DNA of 64,000 bases, taken from the NCBI RefSeq assembly GCF_947499945.1, contig NZ_CANMQD010000006.1, positions 55,572-119,571 on the forward strand, written 5' to 3'. Position 1 is the stretch's first letter, and each line of letters opens with the position of its first letter. The translations under genes were made by a program, and so were the position numbers. This document shows positions 54,204 to 63,194 of this stretch, piece after piece. This stretch comes from an uncultured Sulfitobacter sp. Lineage in GTDB: Bacteria > Pseudomonadota > Alphaproteobacteria > Rhodobacterales > Rhodobacteraceae. Under the pieces are notes generated by a model, which was not told the origin of the DNA, did not search any database, and was given only the letters and a program-made list of their open reading frames with translations.

Positions 54204-55100
54204 TTACCCCTGTGTAGCGCTTTTTGCAGAAACTGGATTGATCTCGCTCAATCGCAAAATCTTGGGCAGCGCTTCGGGAATGTCTTCCGCGATCAGCCCT
54301 GCCCCGATCGCCTCCGCGCATGAAAAATGGAGGTATGCTGCGATGCAGGCCGCGTCGAGCGCGTCAAACCCCCGCGCCAACAAACCTGTGACAAAACCGG
54401 CAAGCACATCCCCCGAACCCGCTGTCGCAAGCCAGCTGGTGCTCTTGAACGGCTGCGCAGATACAATTCGGGAGGCGGTATTTGGCGCTGCGACAATGGT
54501 TTCAGGCCCTTTGAACAGGACGACACAACCCATCTTATCTGCCGCTGCCTGTGCAAGGGTGCGGCGGCACGATGTCGTTGCGAATACGTCAGGGATCAGA
54601 CGGCGCAATTCCCCTTCATGGGGTGTCAAAACGCTTTGTGGGTTTGATAGGGTTGGCAAGGAAACCGAAGAGTCCGCCATAAGCGTTATGGCATCAGCAT
54701 CAAAGCAGGCAGGCAGGCCGCGCGACACCACATCACTCAAAAGGTTCTGGCTTGCATGACCAAGTCCGAGGTTCGGACCGATGCAAACCGCTTGCGGGCT
54801 GACCGCAGCTAAGTGTTCTGCAAATTTGGACGGTTTTGCAAAAGGCTTTACCATAATCGCGTTAAGCTGTGCTGCGTGCTCTTGCAGTGCGTCGGCTTGA
54901 CACAGAACGCTCACAACCCCTGCACCGATGCGCAACGCGCCGCGTGCAGCCAGCCGAGCCGCACCTCCCTGCCCTGTAGGACCGGACACAATCGCAGCAT
55001 GCCCATAACGGTGCTTATGGGCGGCACCGGATTTTCCCAAGGACTGCCAATGGGCCGTTGTCATCTCAAAAACCGTGCAATCGCTCGCGGTAGTGTTCAT
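54204..55100 (-). CDS. nnrD: ADP-dependent (S)-NAD(P)H-hydrate dehydratase
   Basis: The 298-residue protein is the ribokinase-fold repair enzyme that turns hydrated, damaged NAD(P)HX back to NAD(P)H, with KHRYGHAAIVSGP, the VLTPHEGELRRL motif and the catalytic ATAGSGDVLAGFV. The epimerase (NnrE) part found in the usual bifunctional protein is absent, so another gene must supply it if needed. CAGGAG precedes the start. It shares the intergenic region with the P-type ATPase, whose FNR box is 128 bases away. Confidence 0.88.
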   Translation of the reverse strand: MNTTASDCTVFEMTTAHWQSLGKSGAAHKHRYGHAAIVSGPTGQGGAARLAARGALRIGAGVVSVLCQADALQEHAAQLNAIMVKPFAKPSKFAEHLAAVSPQAVCIGPNLGLGHASQNLLSDVVSRGLPACFDADAITLMADSSVSLPTLSNPQSVLTPHEGELRRLIPDVFATTSCRRTLAQAAADKMGCVVLFKGPETIVAAPNTASRIVSAQPFKSTSWLATAGSGDVLAGFVTGLLARGFDALDAACIAAYLHFSCAEAIGAGLIAEDIPEALPKILRLSEINPVSAKSATQG

Positions 55101-55221
55101 CGGTTGCTCCTGCCTGAACCTGTGTGCGTCTTGAAAAGCTCAACTGGCCTTCACAATCAATCCCTCCTCGCGGTACGATATCGCCTCTTTCAGTGGTATA
55201 TGTCTCTTTTCACTTCTGAAT

Positions 55222-55235
55222 TTGATATTACTCAA
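55222..55235 (+). promoter_or_regulatory. FNR/FixK-type box upstream of the P-type ATPase
   Basis: TTGATATTACTCAA has both perfect half-sites and lies 60 bases before the GTG at 55296. It could also affect the divergent nnrD promoter. Confidence 0.75.
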
Positions 55236-55295
55236 TCAATAGTGACCCCATCCGAGGGACACCAAAAACCTGACGACAACTCATGAGGTGGCTTT

Positions 55296-57869
55296 GTGCC
55301 TGATACTGCCCGACCCACTGGCCTGACGGCCGCGCAAGTCTCTGATGCGCGAAAAATCCATGGCTGGAACGAGCTGCCTGCTGTGGCACAGGTCGGCCCT
55401 TTTCGCGTTTTGCTGCGTCAGTTTACCAGCTTTCTTGTTTTGATCCTGATTGTCGCGGCTGGTGTTGCCCTCGCATTGGGGGAGCGGGTCGATGCGATCA
55501 CGATTGGCCTTGTGGTTGTGCTGAACGCGGGCCTCGGATTTGTCCAGGAATGGAAGGCAGAGACGGCGTTGACCGCGTTGCGCGCGATGCTGTCCCCCCA
55601 AGCGATGGTTTTGCGCGAGGGTCAGGAACAGATGATTGCGGCCAGAGAAATCGTGCCGGACGATATTATCGTGCTTACGGCAGGATCCAAAGTCGCCGCC
55701 GATGCGGTTATCATCGCCGCAGCAGAACTCCGCATTGACGAGAGCGTGCTCACGGGCGAGTCCGTTTCTGTTTCAAAAAACGCAGCGGATGAAAAAGTGT
55801 TCGCAGGCACGTCTGTCACGCAAGGACGTGCAGAAGCCTGCGTTACCGAAATCGGGTCACAGACTGAATTCGGCAAGATCGCCCACCTCACAGGATCAGT
55901 CGGAACCAAAACAACCAACCTACAGGACAAACTGGGACAGCTTGCGCGGCAACTTGGCATCGCGGCACTTTTGGTTGCCGGGAGCGTAACAGGTCTGGGG
56001 CTCTGGCTTGGGCGTGACATGGCCGAGATGGTGATGACGGGCCTGTCCTTATCGGTTGCGATGGTGCCTGAGGGGTTGCCCGCAGTGGTCACAATCACCC
56101 TCGCCTTGGGTGCGACAGCGATGGTGCGCCAAAACGCCTTGGCCCGCCGCCTCCAAGCGGTCGAGACATTGGGCGCGGCGTCGGTCATTTGCACGGACAA
56201 AACCGGCACCCTCACTGAAAACAAGATGACGGCGACGCAGGTTTGGACGCTGGAGCAGACCTATGATGTGACAGGAACAGGTTATGATCCTGCGGGACAT
56301 ATTGCGGCAAATGGCATGCGTGTGCGGGCTGCAGATGATGCAGTGCTGTCGCAGCTTTTGCAGGTCGGATTGTACTGTAGTCATGCCCGCCTGAACCGAA
56401 AAGGTGACGCATGGCAGATGGTTGGCGCCCCCACCGAAGGGGCGCTGATCACGCTGGGTTACAAAGGTTGGTGCGATCCGCCGGACGAGCGCGGCCTGCT
56501 GGCAGAAATACCTTTCAGCAGCGCACGCAAACGGATGTCGGTGTTGTATGGGTCCGCGACAGGGAAAACTGTTTTGACCAAGGGCGCACCAGAGCAAGTT
56601 CTTGAAGTCTGTACAAAAGTGATGACACAAGCAGGCGCGCGCCCTTTGTCGGACGTCGATCGTGCAGATATTCTAGAAGCTTACAGTAAACTTGCCGCGC
56701 AAGGGCTGCGGGTGATCGGCTTTGCACAGCGGCCGGCTGAGACGGCTCAGATCGTCGAAGAGGACTTGGTGTTTTTAGGACTGGTTGGATTGATCGACCC
56801 TCCCCGTGCCGAAGTACGTGACGCCATCAAACTGGCCCGCGCGGCGGGGATCAAAGTTGTGATGATCACGGGTGACGGTCCGGTTACGGCAGGAGCCATT
56901 GCGGACCAGCTTGCCCTGCAAGTAACGCAGCATCTTACGGGTGCTGATGTGGATGCGCTCGATGATGCTGCTCTTGCCGATGTGCTCCGCGGCGATGTCC
57001 TGTTTGCCCGCACTAAGCCTGCGCAAAAAATGCGCATCGTCTCGGCCCTTCAGGCGCAGGGCCAGATTGTTGCGATGACAGGTGACGGGGTGAACGATGC
57101 CCCAGCCCTGAAACAGGCGGACATCGGTATTTCTATGGGGATCAGGGGTACGGATGTGGCGCGGGATGCGTCTGATCTGGTGCTGCTGGACGACAATTTC
57201 GCCACCATTGTCACAGCTATTGGCGAGGGCCGCCGCCAGTTTGCCAATGTCCAGAAATTTGTGCGCTATTTGCTCTCGTCCAATGCGGGAGAAGTGATAG
57301 CTTTGGTCGTGAACATCGCTATTGGCGGCCCGCTTGTCTTCCTCGCGACGCAAATTTTGTGGATGAACCTTGTGACAGATGGTGTCACGGCCGTCGCGCT
57401 TGGCTTGGAGAAGTCAGAACCAGATCAGATGCACCAGCCACCGCGCCGCAAAGACACAGCCATACTGGGATGGGGCGGTATTCTGACCATCATCGTGCTG
57501 GGCTCCTATACAGGCTTGTCCAGTTTATGGATCTTCTTTCATCTCATGGACCTCGGCGTTGATCTGGCCCGCACCACTGCCTTTACCGCGATGGTTGTGT
57601 TCGAAAAAATGAGCGTTTTTGCCTTCCGCTCCTTGCGATTGCCCGGTGCGCGGATTGGCTGGCTCAGTAATCCGTTTTTGTTGCTTGCTCTTGGCGTGAC
57701 ATTGGGCGCGCAAGTGCTCGCCGTCTATTGGCCACCGCTTCAGATCATGCTGCATACGGTGCCAATGGGCCTTGATGAGTGGCTGTTGGTGTGTGGGTTT
57801 GCGATCCCTATTCTGGTCGTGCCCGAAGTGCTCAAAACATTTGGGGCACGCGCTGACCGCACCGCGTAA
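55296..57869 (+). CDS. P-type cation ATPase (type II, Ca2+/SERCA-like)
   Basis: The 857-residue pump has the actuator motif LTGES (152-156), the ion-site PEGL (258-261), the phosphorylated D301 in DKTGTLT and the hinge GDGVNDAPALKQADIGISMG. Ten membrane segments and a C-terminal cation-ATPase domain fit type II Ca2+ (or Mn2+/Na+) pumps. GTG 55296 has GAGG 7 bases upstream. Homologues such as CtpF belong to low-oxygen regulons in other bacteria, and an FNR-type box stands before this gene. Confidence 0.92.
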   Translation: MPDTARPTGLTAAQVSDARKIHGWNELPAVAQVGPFRVLLRQFTSFLVLILIVAAGVALALGERVDAITIGLVVVLNAGLGFVQEWKAETALTALRAMLSPQAMVLREGQEQMIAAREIVPDDIIVLTAGSKVAADAVIIAAAELRIDESVLTGESVSVSKNAADEKVFAGTSVTQGRAEACVTEIGSQTEFGKIAHLTGSVGTKTTNLQDKLGQLARQLGIAALLVAGSVTGLGLWLGRDMAEMVMTGLSLSVAMVPEGLPAVVTITLALGATAMVRQNALARRLQAVETLGAASVICTDKTGTLTENKMTATQVWTLEQTYDVTGTGYDPAGHIAANGMRVRAADDAVLSQLLQVGLYCSHARLNRKGDAWQMVGAPTEGALITLGYKGWCDPPDERGLLAEIPFSSARKRMSVLYGSATGKTVLTKGAPEQVLEVCTKVMTQAGARPLSDVDRADILEAYSKLAAQGLRVIGFAQRPAETAQIVEEDLVFLGLVGLIDPPRAEVRDAIKLARAAGIKVVMITGDGPVTAGAIADQLALQVTQHLTGADVDALDDAALADVLRGDVLFARTKPAQKMRIVSALQAQGQIVAMTGDGVNDAPALKQADIGISMGIRGTDVARDASDLVLLDDNFATIVTAIGEGRRQFANVQKFVRYLLSSNAGEVIALVVNIAIGGPLVFLATQILWMNLVTDGVTAVALGLEKSEPDQMHQPPRRKDTAILGWGGILTIIVLGSYTGLSSLWIFFHLMDLGVDLARTTAFTAMVVFEKMSVFAFRSLRLPGARIGWLSNPFLLLALGVTLGAQVLAVYWPPLQIMLHTVPMGLDEWLLVCGFAIPILVVPEVLKTFGARADRTA

Positions 57870-57920
57870 AGCATAAGTGGTCTGGCCAAGAAACACGGCA
57901 TCAGAAAGGGGTCATATCAT

Positions 57921-57934
57921 TTGATATGGCTCAA
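57921..57934 (+). promoter_or_regulatory. FNR/FixK-type box upstream of the VIT-family gene
   Basis: TTGATATGGCTCAA has both perfect half-sites. Its centre is only 41.5 bases from the ATG at 57969, so class II activation would start the RNA at the start codon. A -10-like GATATA lies at 57957-57962. Confidence 0.75.
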
Positions 57935-57968
57935 TCGGGGTGCCCTGTGATTGGGCGATATAGGTCGC

Positions 57969-58682
57969 ATGACACAAGAGCATGGACACACCCGAACAGA
58001 GATTGCCGCACGCCTTTCGGCTGGCCCGCAAAACAGCAACCTGAAAGATATGATTTATGGTGGCATTGACGGGGCGGTGACTACCTTTGCGATCGTCGCC
58101 GGTGTTGAGGGGGCGGGGCTGCCGCATACCATCATCGTAGCGCTTGGGCTGGCTAATATTCTGGCCGACGGATTCTCGATGGCGGCGAGCAATTATTCCG
58201 GAACCAAGGCCGAACTGGACGACCGCAAACGCATCATCCAGATAGAGGAACGCCACATCACCGACCATCCCGAGGGGGAGCGCGAAGAGCTGCGCCAAAT
58301 CCTTGAGATGCGCGGATTGTCGGGTGCCGTACTGGAAGATGCGACCCATGCCATTGCGATGCGGCGTGACAAATGGATCGGTATCATGTTGACGGACGAA
58401 TACGGGCTGACGCGCGATGATCCGGCCCCTCTGCGCGCAGCAATTGCGACTTTCATCGCTTTCCTGATTGCAGGTGCGGTGCCGCTGTTTCCTTTTGTGC
58501 TGGGGCTGGAAAATGCCTTTGCCATTGCCGTTTTTGCGACCTTGCTGACCTTCTTTATGATTGGGGCGGGCAAAAGCCGCTGGTCGCTTGCCAAATGGTG
58601 GCGCTCTGGCACTGAGACGCTGTTGATCGGCGGGGTTGCGGCGCTGCTTGCCTACGGTGTGGGCGGCTTGTTCCACCCGTAA
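57969..58682 (+). CDS. VIT/CCC1-family metal transporter
   Basis: A 237-residue membrane protein of the VIT1 family (PF01988). Two N-terminal helices (MIYGGIDGAVTTFAIVAGVEGAG and ILADGFSMAASNY), a charged cytosolic helix-rich middle (EERHITDHPEGEREELRQI) and three C-terminal helices match the iron/manganese transporters. It would move Fe2+ or Mn2+ out of the cytoplasm. ATG 57969 is preferred to a TTG at 57951. An FNR-type box is directly upstream. Confidence 0.88.
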   Translation: MTQEHGHTRTEIAARLSAGPQNSNLKDMIYGGIDGAVTTFAIVAGVEGAGLPHTIIVALGLANILADGFSMAASNYSGTKAELDDRKRIIQIEERHITDHPEGEREELRQILEMRGLSGAVLEDATHAIAMRRDKWIGIMLTDEYGLTRDDPAPLRAAIATFIAFLIAGAVPLFPFVLGLENAFAIAVFATLLTFFMIGAGKSRWSLAKWWRSGTETLLIGGVAALLAYGVGGLFHP

Positions 58683-58692
58683 GGCTGACAAT

Positions 58693-58706
58693 TTGACAGA
58701 TATCAA
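58693..58706 (+). promoter_or_regulatory. FNR/FixK-type box upstream of the M50 protease gene
   Basis: TTGACAGATATCAA has both perfect half-sites, centred 55 bases before the ATG at 58755 and 10 bases after the VIT stop, so the protease has its own promoter. Confidence 0.77.
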
Positions 58707-58754
58707 TAGATGCTTTCAAGCACACGATATGCTGGGGGAAAAGTGGAGCTTGCG

Positions 58755-59900
58755 ATGTTCTCGAATTCTGTAAAGATTTTGTCTGTAGACGGTTTTGAAA
58801 TTAAAGTTGACCCGAGTTGGCTGATTATAGCGTCTCTGGTCACTTGGAGCCTTTCGCAACAATACTTTCCAGATGTCATGCCTGAGGCGACTGCACATAC
58901 ATATCTGATAATGGCGCTGATCGGGATGCTGGGTCTGTTTGCCTCTCTCCTCCTGCACGAATTGGCCCACTCCGTTGTGGCACGGCGTCTGGGCATCGAG
59001 ATCAAGAGCATCACATTGTTTATCTTTGGCGGTCTGGCTGAGTTGGGGAGTGAGCCAAACTCGGCCCGTGACGAGTTCTGGATCGCCGTTGCTGGTCCTG
59101 TTATGTCGCTTTGCCTGGCGGCTTGCTTTTGGGTGTTTGCACAGATTGCTGTGCTGGCCTCCGGGGCGGACCCGTTTGTCGCGGTGCTGTCTTATTTGGC
59201 GTTGATCAATCTGGTGCTGGCGCTGTTCAATCTGGTGCCGGCCTTCCCGCTGGACGGGGGCCGTATCCTGCGCGCCTATCTGTGGCACCGAGGCGGCAAT
59301 GCGCTCAAAGCGACCCAGATGGCGGCACAGTCCGGCACTGTGTTTTCCTACTTCCTGATGGCAATGGGTGTTCTGGCGCTGTTCCAGGGCGCATTCGTAT
59401 CAGGGCTGTGGTACCTTCTGATCGGTGGCTTTGTGCTGATTGCAGCACGGTCGACGTATACCTCAAAGCTTGCCCAAACCGTGCTCGCAGATAAAACCGT
59501 GAGCGATCTGATGACGCTAACTCCTGTGACAGTTGCCCCTGAAATGACCCTGTCAGAGTTCGTCAACCAGATCATGTTGCGCCACAGCGTCAGCTTTGTG
59601 CCAGTTGTTGATGGAGATGTTTTGCTGGGCCACATTGATCAAACTGTTCTGGCTGGCATTGACCGTGAAAACTGGGGCAACGCACGCGTAGGCGATGTGT
59701 TTGTTGGTTTGGACACTGCGACGATGGTTGCACCGGATATGGCGGTACCCGACCTCTTTGAACAGATCTCACAAACAGGCCGCCGTAAGTTTATGGTTGT
59801 GCGGGATCATCAGCTTTTGGGTGTCATCACGTTGGCTGATCTGACCCGCTACCTTGGTCTGGCAACCTTGGCCTCCCCTTTGACGCAGGCTTCGCGGTAG
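58755..59900 (+). CDS. Site-2-type M50 metalloprotease with CBS domains
   Basis: A 381-residue membrane protease with zinc motif HELAH (68-72), the second ligand region NLVPAFPLDGGRIL (about 172-185) and two C-terminal CBS domains (about 245-375, VSDLMTLTPVTVAPEMTLSEF and RRKFMVVRDHQLLGVI). CBS pairs bind adenosyl nucleotides, so proteolysis may follow energy state. Targets of such proteases include anti-sigma factors and small membrane proteins; none is identified. ATG 58755 with GGAG upstream is better than 58710. Confidence 0.9.
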   Translation: MFSNSVKILSVDGFEIKVDPSWLIIASLVTWSLSQQYFPDVMPEATAHTYLIMALIGMLGLFASLLLHELAHSVVARRLGIEIKSITLFIFGGLAELGSEPNSARDEFWIAVAGPVMSLCLAACFWVFAQIAVLASGADPFVAVLSYLALINLVLALFNLVPAFPLDGGRILRAYLWHRGGNALKATQMAAQSGTVFSYFLMAMGVLALFQGAFVSGLWYLLIGGFVLIAARSTYTSKLAQTVLADKTVSDLMTLTPVTVAPEMTLSEFVNQIMLRHSVSFVPVVDGDVLLGHIDQTVLAGIDRENWGNARVGDVFVGLDTATMVAPDMAVPDLFEQISQTGRRKFMVVRDHQLLGVITLADLTRYLGLATLASPLTQASR

Positions 59901-59991
59901 CGCGATCATGGCCACAGGATAACAGCCCGCTTGCAATAGTCCTTGCACCTCCTGCGCCGCCTTTGGCAGAATAGCAAAAAGGAACACGGCC

Positions 59992-61542
59992 ATGGACTCC
60001 TCCGCACAAGACAGCGCTATCCTCAATGCCATTCTTGAGGCGGCAGTAGATGCTATGATCGTTTCTGACGCTCAGGGCACCATGTTACGCGCAAATTCAG
60101 CTGCTGCAGAGATGTTTGACTACAGCGCTGCACAGATGGCTGGACAGAACGTCAATATGCTGATGCCGCAAGCTTTGGCCGAACTGCACGACAGCTTTAT
60201 GTCTCATCATATTGAGACGGGAGAAAAGCGTATCATCGGCTTGGGCCGTGACGTCGAAGGACTGCGGCAGGATGGTACGATATTCCCGCTCCATCTATCG
60301 GTCGGCCATACGCAGGTCGAAGGCAAGCGCATGTTCATCGCCATTTTGCACGACCTCACAAAGCGCAAGGCGGCCGAAGATGCGCTTGCGCGGTCCCAGC
60401 GCCTTGATGCGATCGGGCAGATGACGGGCGGAATTGCCCATGATTTCAATAATCTGCTGACAGTGATTGTGGGCAATCTGGAACTGCTGGAGATGCGGGG
60501 GGCGAACGAACGCCAACTCCCGTTGATACGTGACGCGCTCAGCTCTGCGGAGTTGGGAGCCGACCTTACCTCACGGTTGATGGTTTTTGCACGGCGCAGC
60601 CATCTCACACCGCAGACCGCTAACTTGCGCGATTTATGTACAGATACCTTGCAGCTCTTGAAGCGAACGCTGGGTGCGAATTTTCGGATCAGAACGGACT
60701 TTGCCGATGATCTGAACCTTGTCGAGGTTGACCCTGTGCAACTTCAATCCGCTCTCACAAACCTTGCCCTCAATGCGCGGGACGCGATGGGCGCGGGGGG
60801 CGAGTTGCTTGTCTCGGTGCAAAACGTCAGCATAGACGACACCTATATGGCACAGGAAACCGACATTGCCGTAGGGGACTATGTACGCCTGTCTGTCAGT
60901 GACAACGGGGCTGGCATGACCCTCGAAGCGCAGCGCCGCGCATTCGAGCCGTTCTTTACCACCAAGGCAGACAGCGGCGGCACGGGCCTCGGGCTGGCCA
61001 TGGTATATGGTTTTGTGCGCCAGTCGGGTGGGCATGTCACGCTTTACAGCGAACTGGGTCTGGGCACCAGTTTCGGACTTTATTTCCCTGCGCTACCGCA
61101 AGAAGCGGCCAACGGGCATGGCAACTCTCAACCTGACACCACCTTAAAGATGCCGCGCGGAAACGGCGAGGTTGTCCTCATCGTCGAAGACAATCCAAAA
61201 GTGCGCAAACTCTCGATCGAGCGCATTCGCGACCTCGGGTTTCAGACCCTTGAGGCCGAAAGTGGTGATCAAGCTTACGCGATGCTGAAACAGGGCGTAA
61301 AAGCCGATCTTGTCTTTTCCGATTTGGTGATGCCCGGCGTTCTCAACGGCTATGACCTTGCTTCTAAGATCACGCGCGAATTTCCCGCGCTTAAGGTTTT
61401 GCTAACCTCGGGATATGCCAGTGATGTGGTGACGGACGCGATGGCCCATGGGCGCGCCTATCACATCCTGCATAAACCATACCGCCAATCAGAGCTGGCC
61501 AGACGCCTTCATGCGGTTTTAGCAGGGTCCACTGACATCTGA
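59992..61542 (+). CDS. FixL-like heme-PAS hybrid sensor kinase with receiver domain
   Basis: The 516-residue soluble protein has a PAS domain (about 8-125), kinase core with H150 in GGIAHDFNN, N box, DNGAGM, EPFFTTK and GTGLGLAMV, and a C-terminal receiver with D444. The PAS shows the FixL heme pocket pattern: H66 in ELHDSF matches the proximal histidine (in Bradyrhizobium RHDSY), R86 in IGLGR matches the distal arginine, and GEKRIIG plus RQDGTIFPLHLSVGE-like residues follow. It probably senses oxygen. Its own receiver makes it a hybrid; its 3' end overlaps the convergent regulator gene by 34 bases. Confidence 0.87.
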   Translation: MDSSAQDSAILNAILEAAVDAMIVSDAQGTMLRANSAAAEMFDYSAAQMAGQNVNMLMPQALAELHDSFMSHHIETGEKRIIGLGRDVEGLRQDGTIFPLHLSVGHTQVEGKRMFIAILHDLTKRKAAEDALARSQRLDAIGQMTGGIAHDFNNLLTVIVGNLELLEMRGANERQLPLIRDALSSAELGADLTSRLMVFARRSHLTPQTANLRDLCTDTLQLLKRTLGANFRIRTDFADDLNLVEVDPVQLQSALTNLALNARDAMGAGGELLVSVQNVSIDDTYMAQETDIAVGDYVRLSVSDNGAGMTLEAQRRAFEPFFTTKADSGGTGLGLAMVYGFVRQSGGHVTLYSELGLGTSFGLYFPALPQEAANGHGNSQPDTTLKMPRGNGEVVLIVEDNPKVRKLSIERIRDLGFQTLEAESGDQAYAMLKQGVKADLVFSDLVMPGVLNGYDLASKITREFPALKVLLTSGYASDVVTDAMAHGRAYHILHKPYRQSELARRLHAVLAGSTDI

Positions 61543-62279
61543 ACAACCTCTACGTCGCAGGCAAAAGTATATCCCACGCCGCGCACTGTCTTGATCAGTT
61601 TCGGGTCCGACGGCTCGCGCTCGATCTTTTTGCGCAGCCGCGCGATCTGGTTATCAATGGCACGGTCAAGCGGGTTCCATTCGGTGCCGCCCGTTAAATC
61701 CATCAACTGATCGCGCGACAAAATACGTTTGGGCCGATTTAGAAACACATCCAACAACTTGAAGTCACCGCTGGTTAATTCGCACTCGGTATTTGTGCGG
61801 TCCATGAGCTTCATCTGGTCAGGGATTGCGGTCATGCCGTCGAAACAGAATTGCGTGCTTGCTGTGCTTGCAGGCACGCTTTCGACGATCGCTTCTGCCG
61901 TAGGTGTGGCTGCTTCACTGCGGCGCAGCACGCTTCTGATCCGCGCAATTACCTCGCGCACGTGAAAGGGTTTGGTGATGTAATCATCTGCCCCCACTTC
62001 AAGGCCAACAACGCGGTCAATAACGTCATCCTTACCTGTCACCATAATGATAGGCACGTCAGAGGTTCGCCTGATATGGCGCGCAATCTCGATCCCGCTT
62101 TCTGATCCAAGGTTGAGGTCAAGCGTGATCAGGCTGACAGTCGTGTCTGCCATAATGCGCAGGACTTCCTCCTCGGTCTGCGCTTCGCAGACGCGAAATC
62201 CGTCATCCTCCAGCACATTGCGCAAAAGGGTTCTGATTTTGGGGTCATCATCAACAACAAGAACGGTCGGGTTCGTCAT
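61509..62279 (-). CDS. OmpR-type response regulator
   Basis: A 256-residue regulator with a receiver domain (D54 in TLDLNLG, phosphate-binding K about 104 in ITKPF) and a C-terminal OmpR/PhoB winged helix (about 150-245, LTSGDFKLLDVFL ... NQIARLRKKIE). The linker between them (120-150) is longer than usual. It is convergent with the FixL-like kinase and divergent from the FixK-like gene, so it is the likely phosphorylation target, although FixL normally pairs with a FixJ/LuxR-type regulator. Confidence 0.9.
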   Translation of the reverse strand: MTNPTVLVVDDDPKIRTLLRNVLEDDGFRVCEAQTEEEVLRIMADTTVSLITLDLNLGSESGIEIARHIRRTSDVPIIMVTGKDDVIDRVVGLEVGADDYITKPFHVREVIARIRSVLRRSEAATPTAEAIVESVPASTASTQFCFDGMTAIPDQMKLMDRTNTECELTSGDFKLLDVFLNRPKRILSRDQLMDLTGGTEWNPLDRAIDNQIARLRKKIEREPSDPKLIKTVRGVGYTFACDVEVVQMSVDPAKTA

Positions 62280-62460
62280 AGAGCCTCCTTAGCGACTCGG
62301 GCCATGCTCAGGAAATAATATATTCATACTTTGATATAGGTAGCTACCAGTGACAAATGAGAGCGTGATACAAAATGATACAAAAACCTACGGTTGCACC
62401 GTAATGCACATTACACAGACTGCGCAAGATACCTCCAAATCATACTGGAGGCTGCCCCCG

Positions 62461-63135
62461 ATGTACGTCACAATCCCCACTGAAAACACCGATTATTCCA
62501 CAGTTACACCGCTTGCGACAACCTTGCCGCAAAGTGCCGAAGCTCATTTAAAACCCGGCGCATATCTCTATTTTGAGGGGGACGAGGTTGAGTGGCTATA
62601 TCAGGTAACAAGCGGCGTTATGCGGCTCACTCGCCTCCTTGCCGATGGTCGTCGTCAGGTGATCGCATTCGGGTATCCCGGTGATATTGTTGGATTTCCA
62701 TCCTCTGGCTTGCACCACACCGATTGCGAAGCACTGACGCCTGCACAGCTACAGCCCTTCCGCCGCTCTGCTCTCGAAAACGGTGAGGGTGACCCCAAAC
62801 TGCACAACGCGCTTTTGCAGGCGGCCTTGCGCGAAATCAGCGAGATGCAGGATCATTTTATGATGCTTGGGCGGAAATCGGCCAGCGAGAAGGTCGCGTC
62901 CTTCCTGTGCGTGTTGGCAGAGCGTGTCGGCACCGATCTGGGCGCTTACAGAGGCGTTACACTCCCGATGAGTCGTTCTGATATTGCAGACTTTCTGGGC
63001 CTCACAACCGAAACTGTGAGCCGGACCTTCACCCAGCTGCGCAAGTCCAAGATTATCGCAATCGAGAACATCCACACCGTGATCATCCAGCGGCCAGATG
63101 CACTCCTTGGTTTGTCCCTCGGTGACCGCGACTGA
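62461..63135 (+). CDS. FixK/FNR-like transcriptional regulator
   Basis: A 224-residue Crp/Fnr-family protein with a beta-roll (about 25-110, LKPGAYLYFEGDEVEWLYQV), dimer helix and winged helix. The recognition helix carries E184, S187 and R188 (ETVSRT), the ExxSR set that reads TTGA half-sites. The N-terminal cysteines of an oxygen-labile FNR cluster are missing, so it is more FixK-like and needs the kinase for oxygen input. ATG 62461 has GGAGG 9 bases upstream; longer frames to 62350 lack this. It ends at the terminator at 63156. Confidence 0.87.
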   Translation: MYVTIPTENTDYSTVTPLATTLPQSAEAHLKPGAYLYFEGDEVEWLYQVTSGVMRLTRLLADGRRQVIAFGYPGDIVGFPSSGLHHTDCEALTPAQLQPFRRSALENGEGDPKLHNALLQAALREISEMQDHFMMLGRKSASEKVASFLCVLAERVGTDLGAYRGVTLPMSRSDIADFLGLTTETVSRTFTQLRKSKIIAIENIHTVIIQRPDALLGLSLGDRD

Positions 63136-63155
63136 TTTATCGGGCCGCTATCCTT

Positions 63156-63187
63156 AAACGCCACGGGATCTGCTCTCGTGGCGTTTT
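63156..63187 (+). terminator. Intrinsic terminator after the FixK-like gene
   Basis: Perfect 10-base arms AAACGCCACG (63156-63165) and CGTGGCGTTT (63177-63186) with an 11-base loop and TT tail. It also lies beyond the stop of the convergent DUF2267 gene. Confidence 0.88.
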
Positions 63188-63194
63188 GCGTGGT

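Noticed and set aside
62350..62460. Longer N-terminus (37 residues) for the FixK-like regulator
   Set aside because: Starts at GTG without ribosome binding site; ATG 62461 has GGAGG and gives the usual length of the family.
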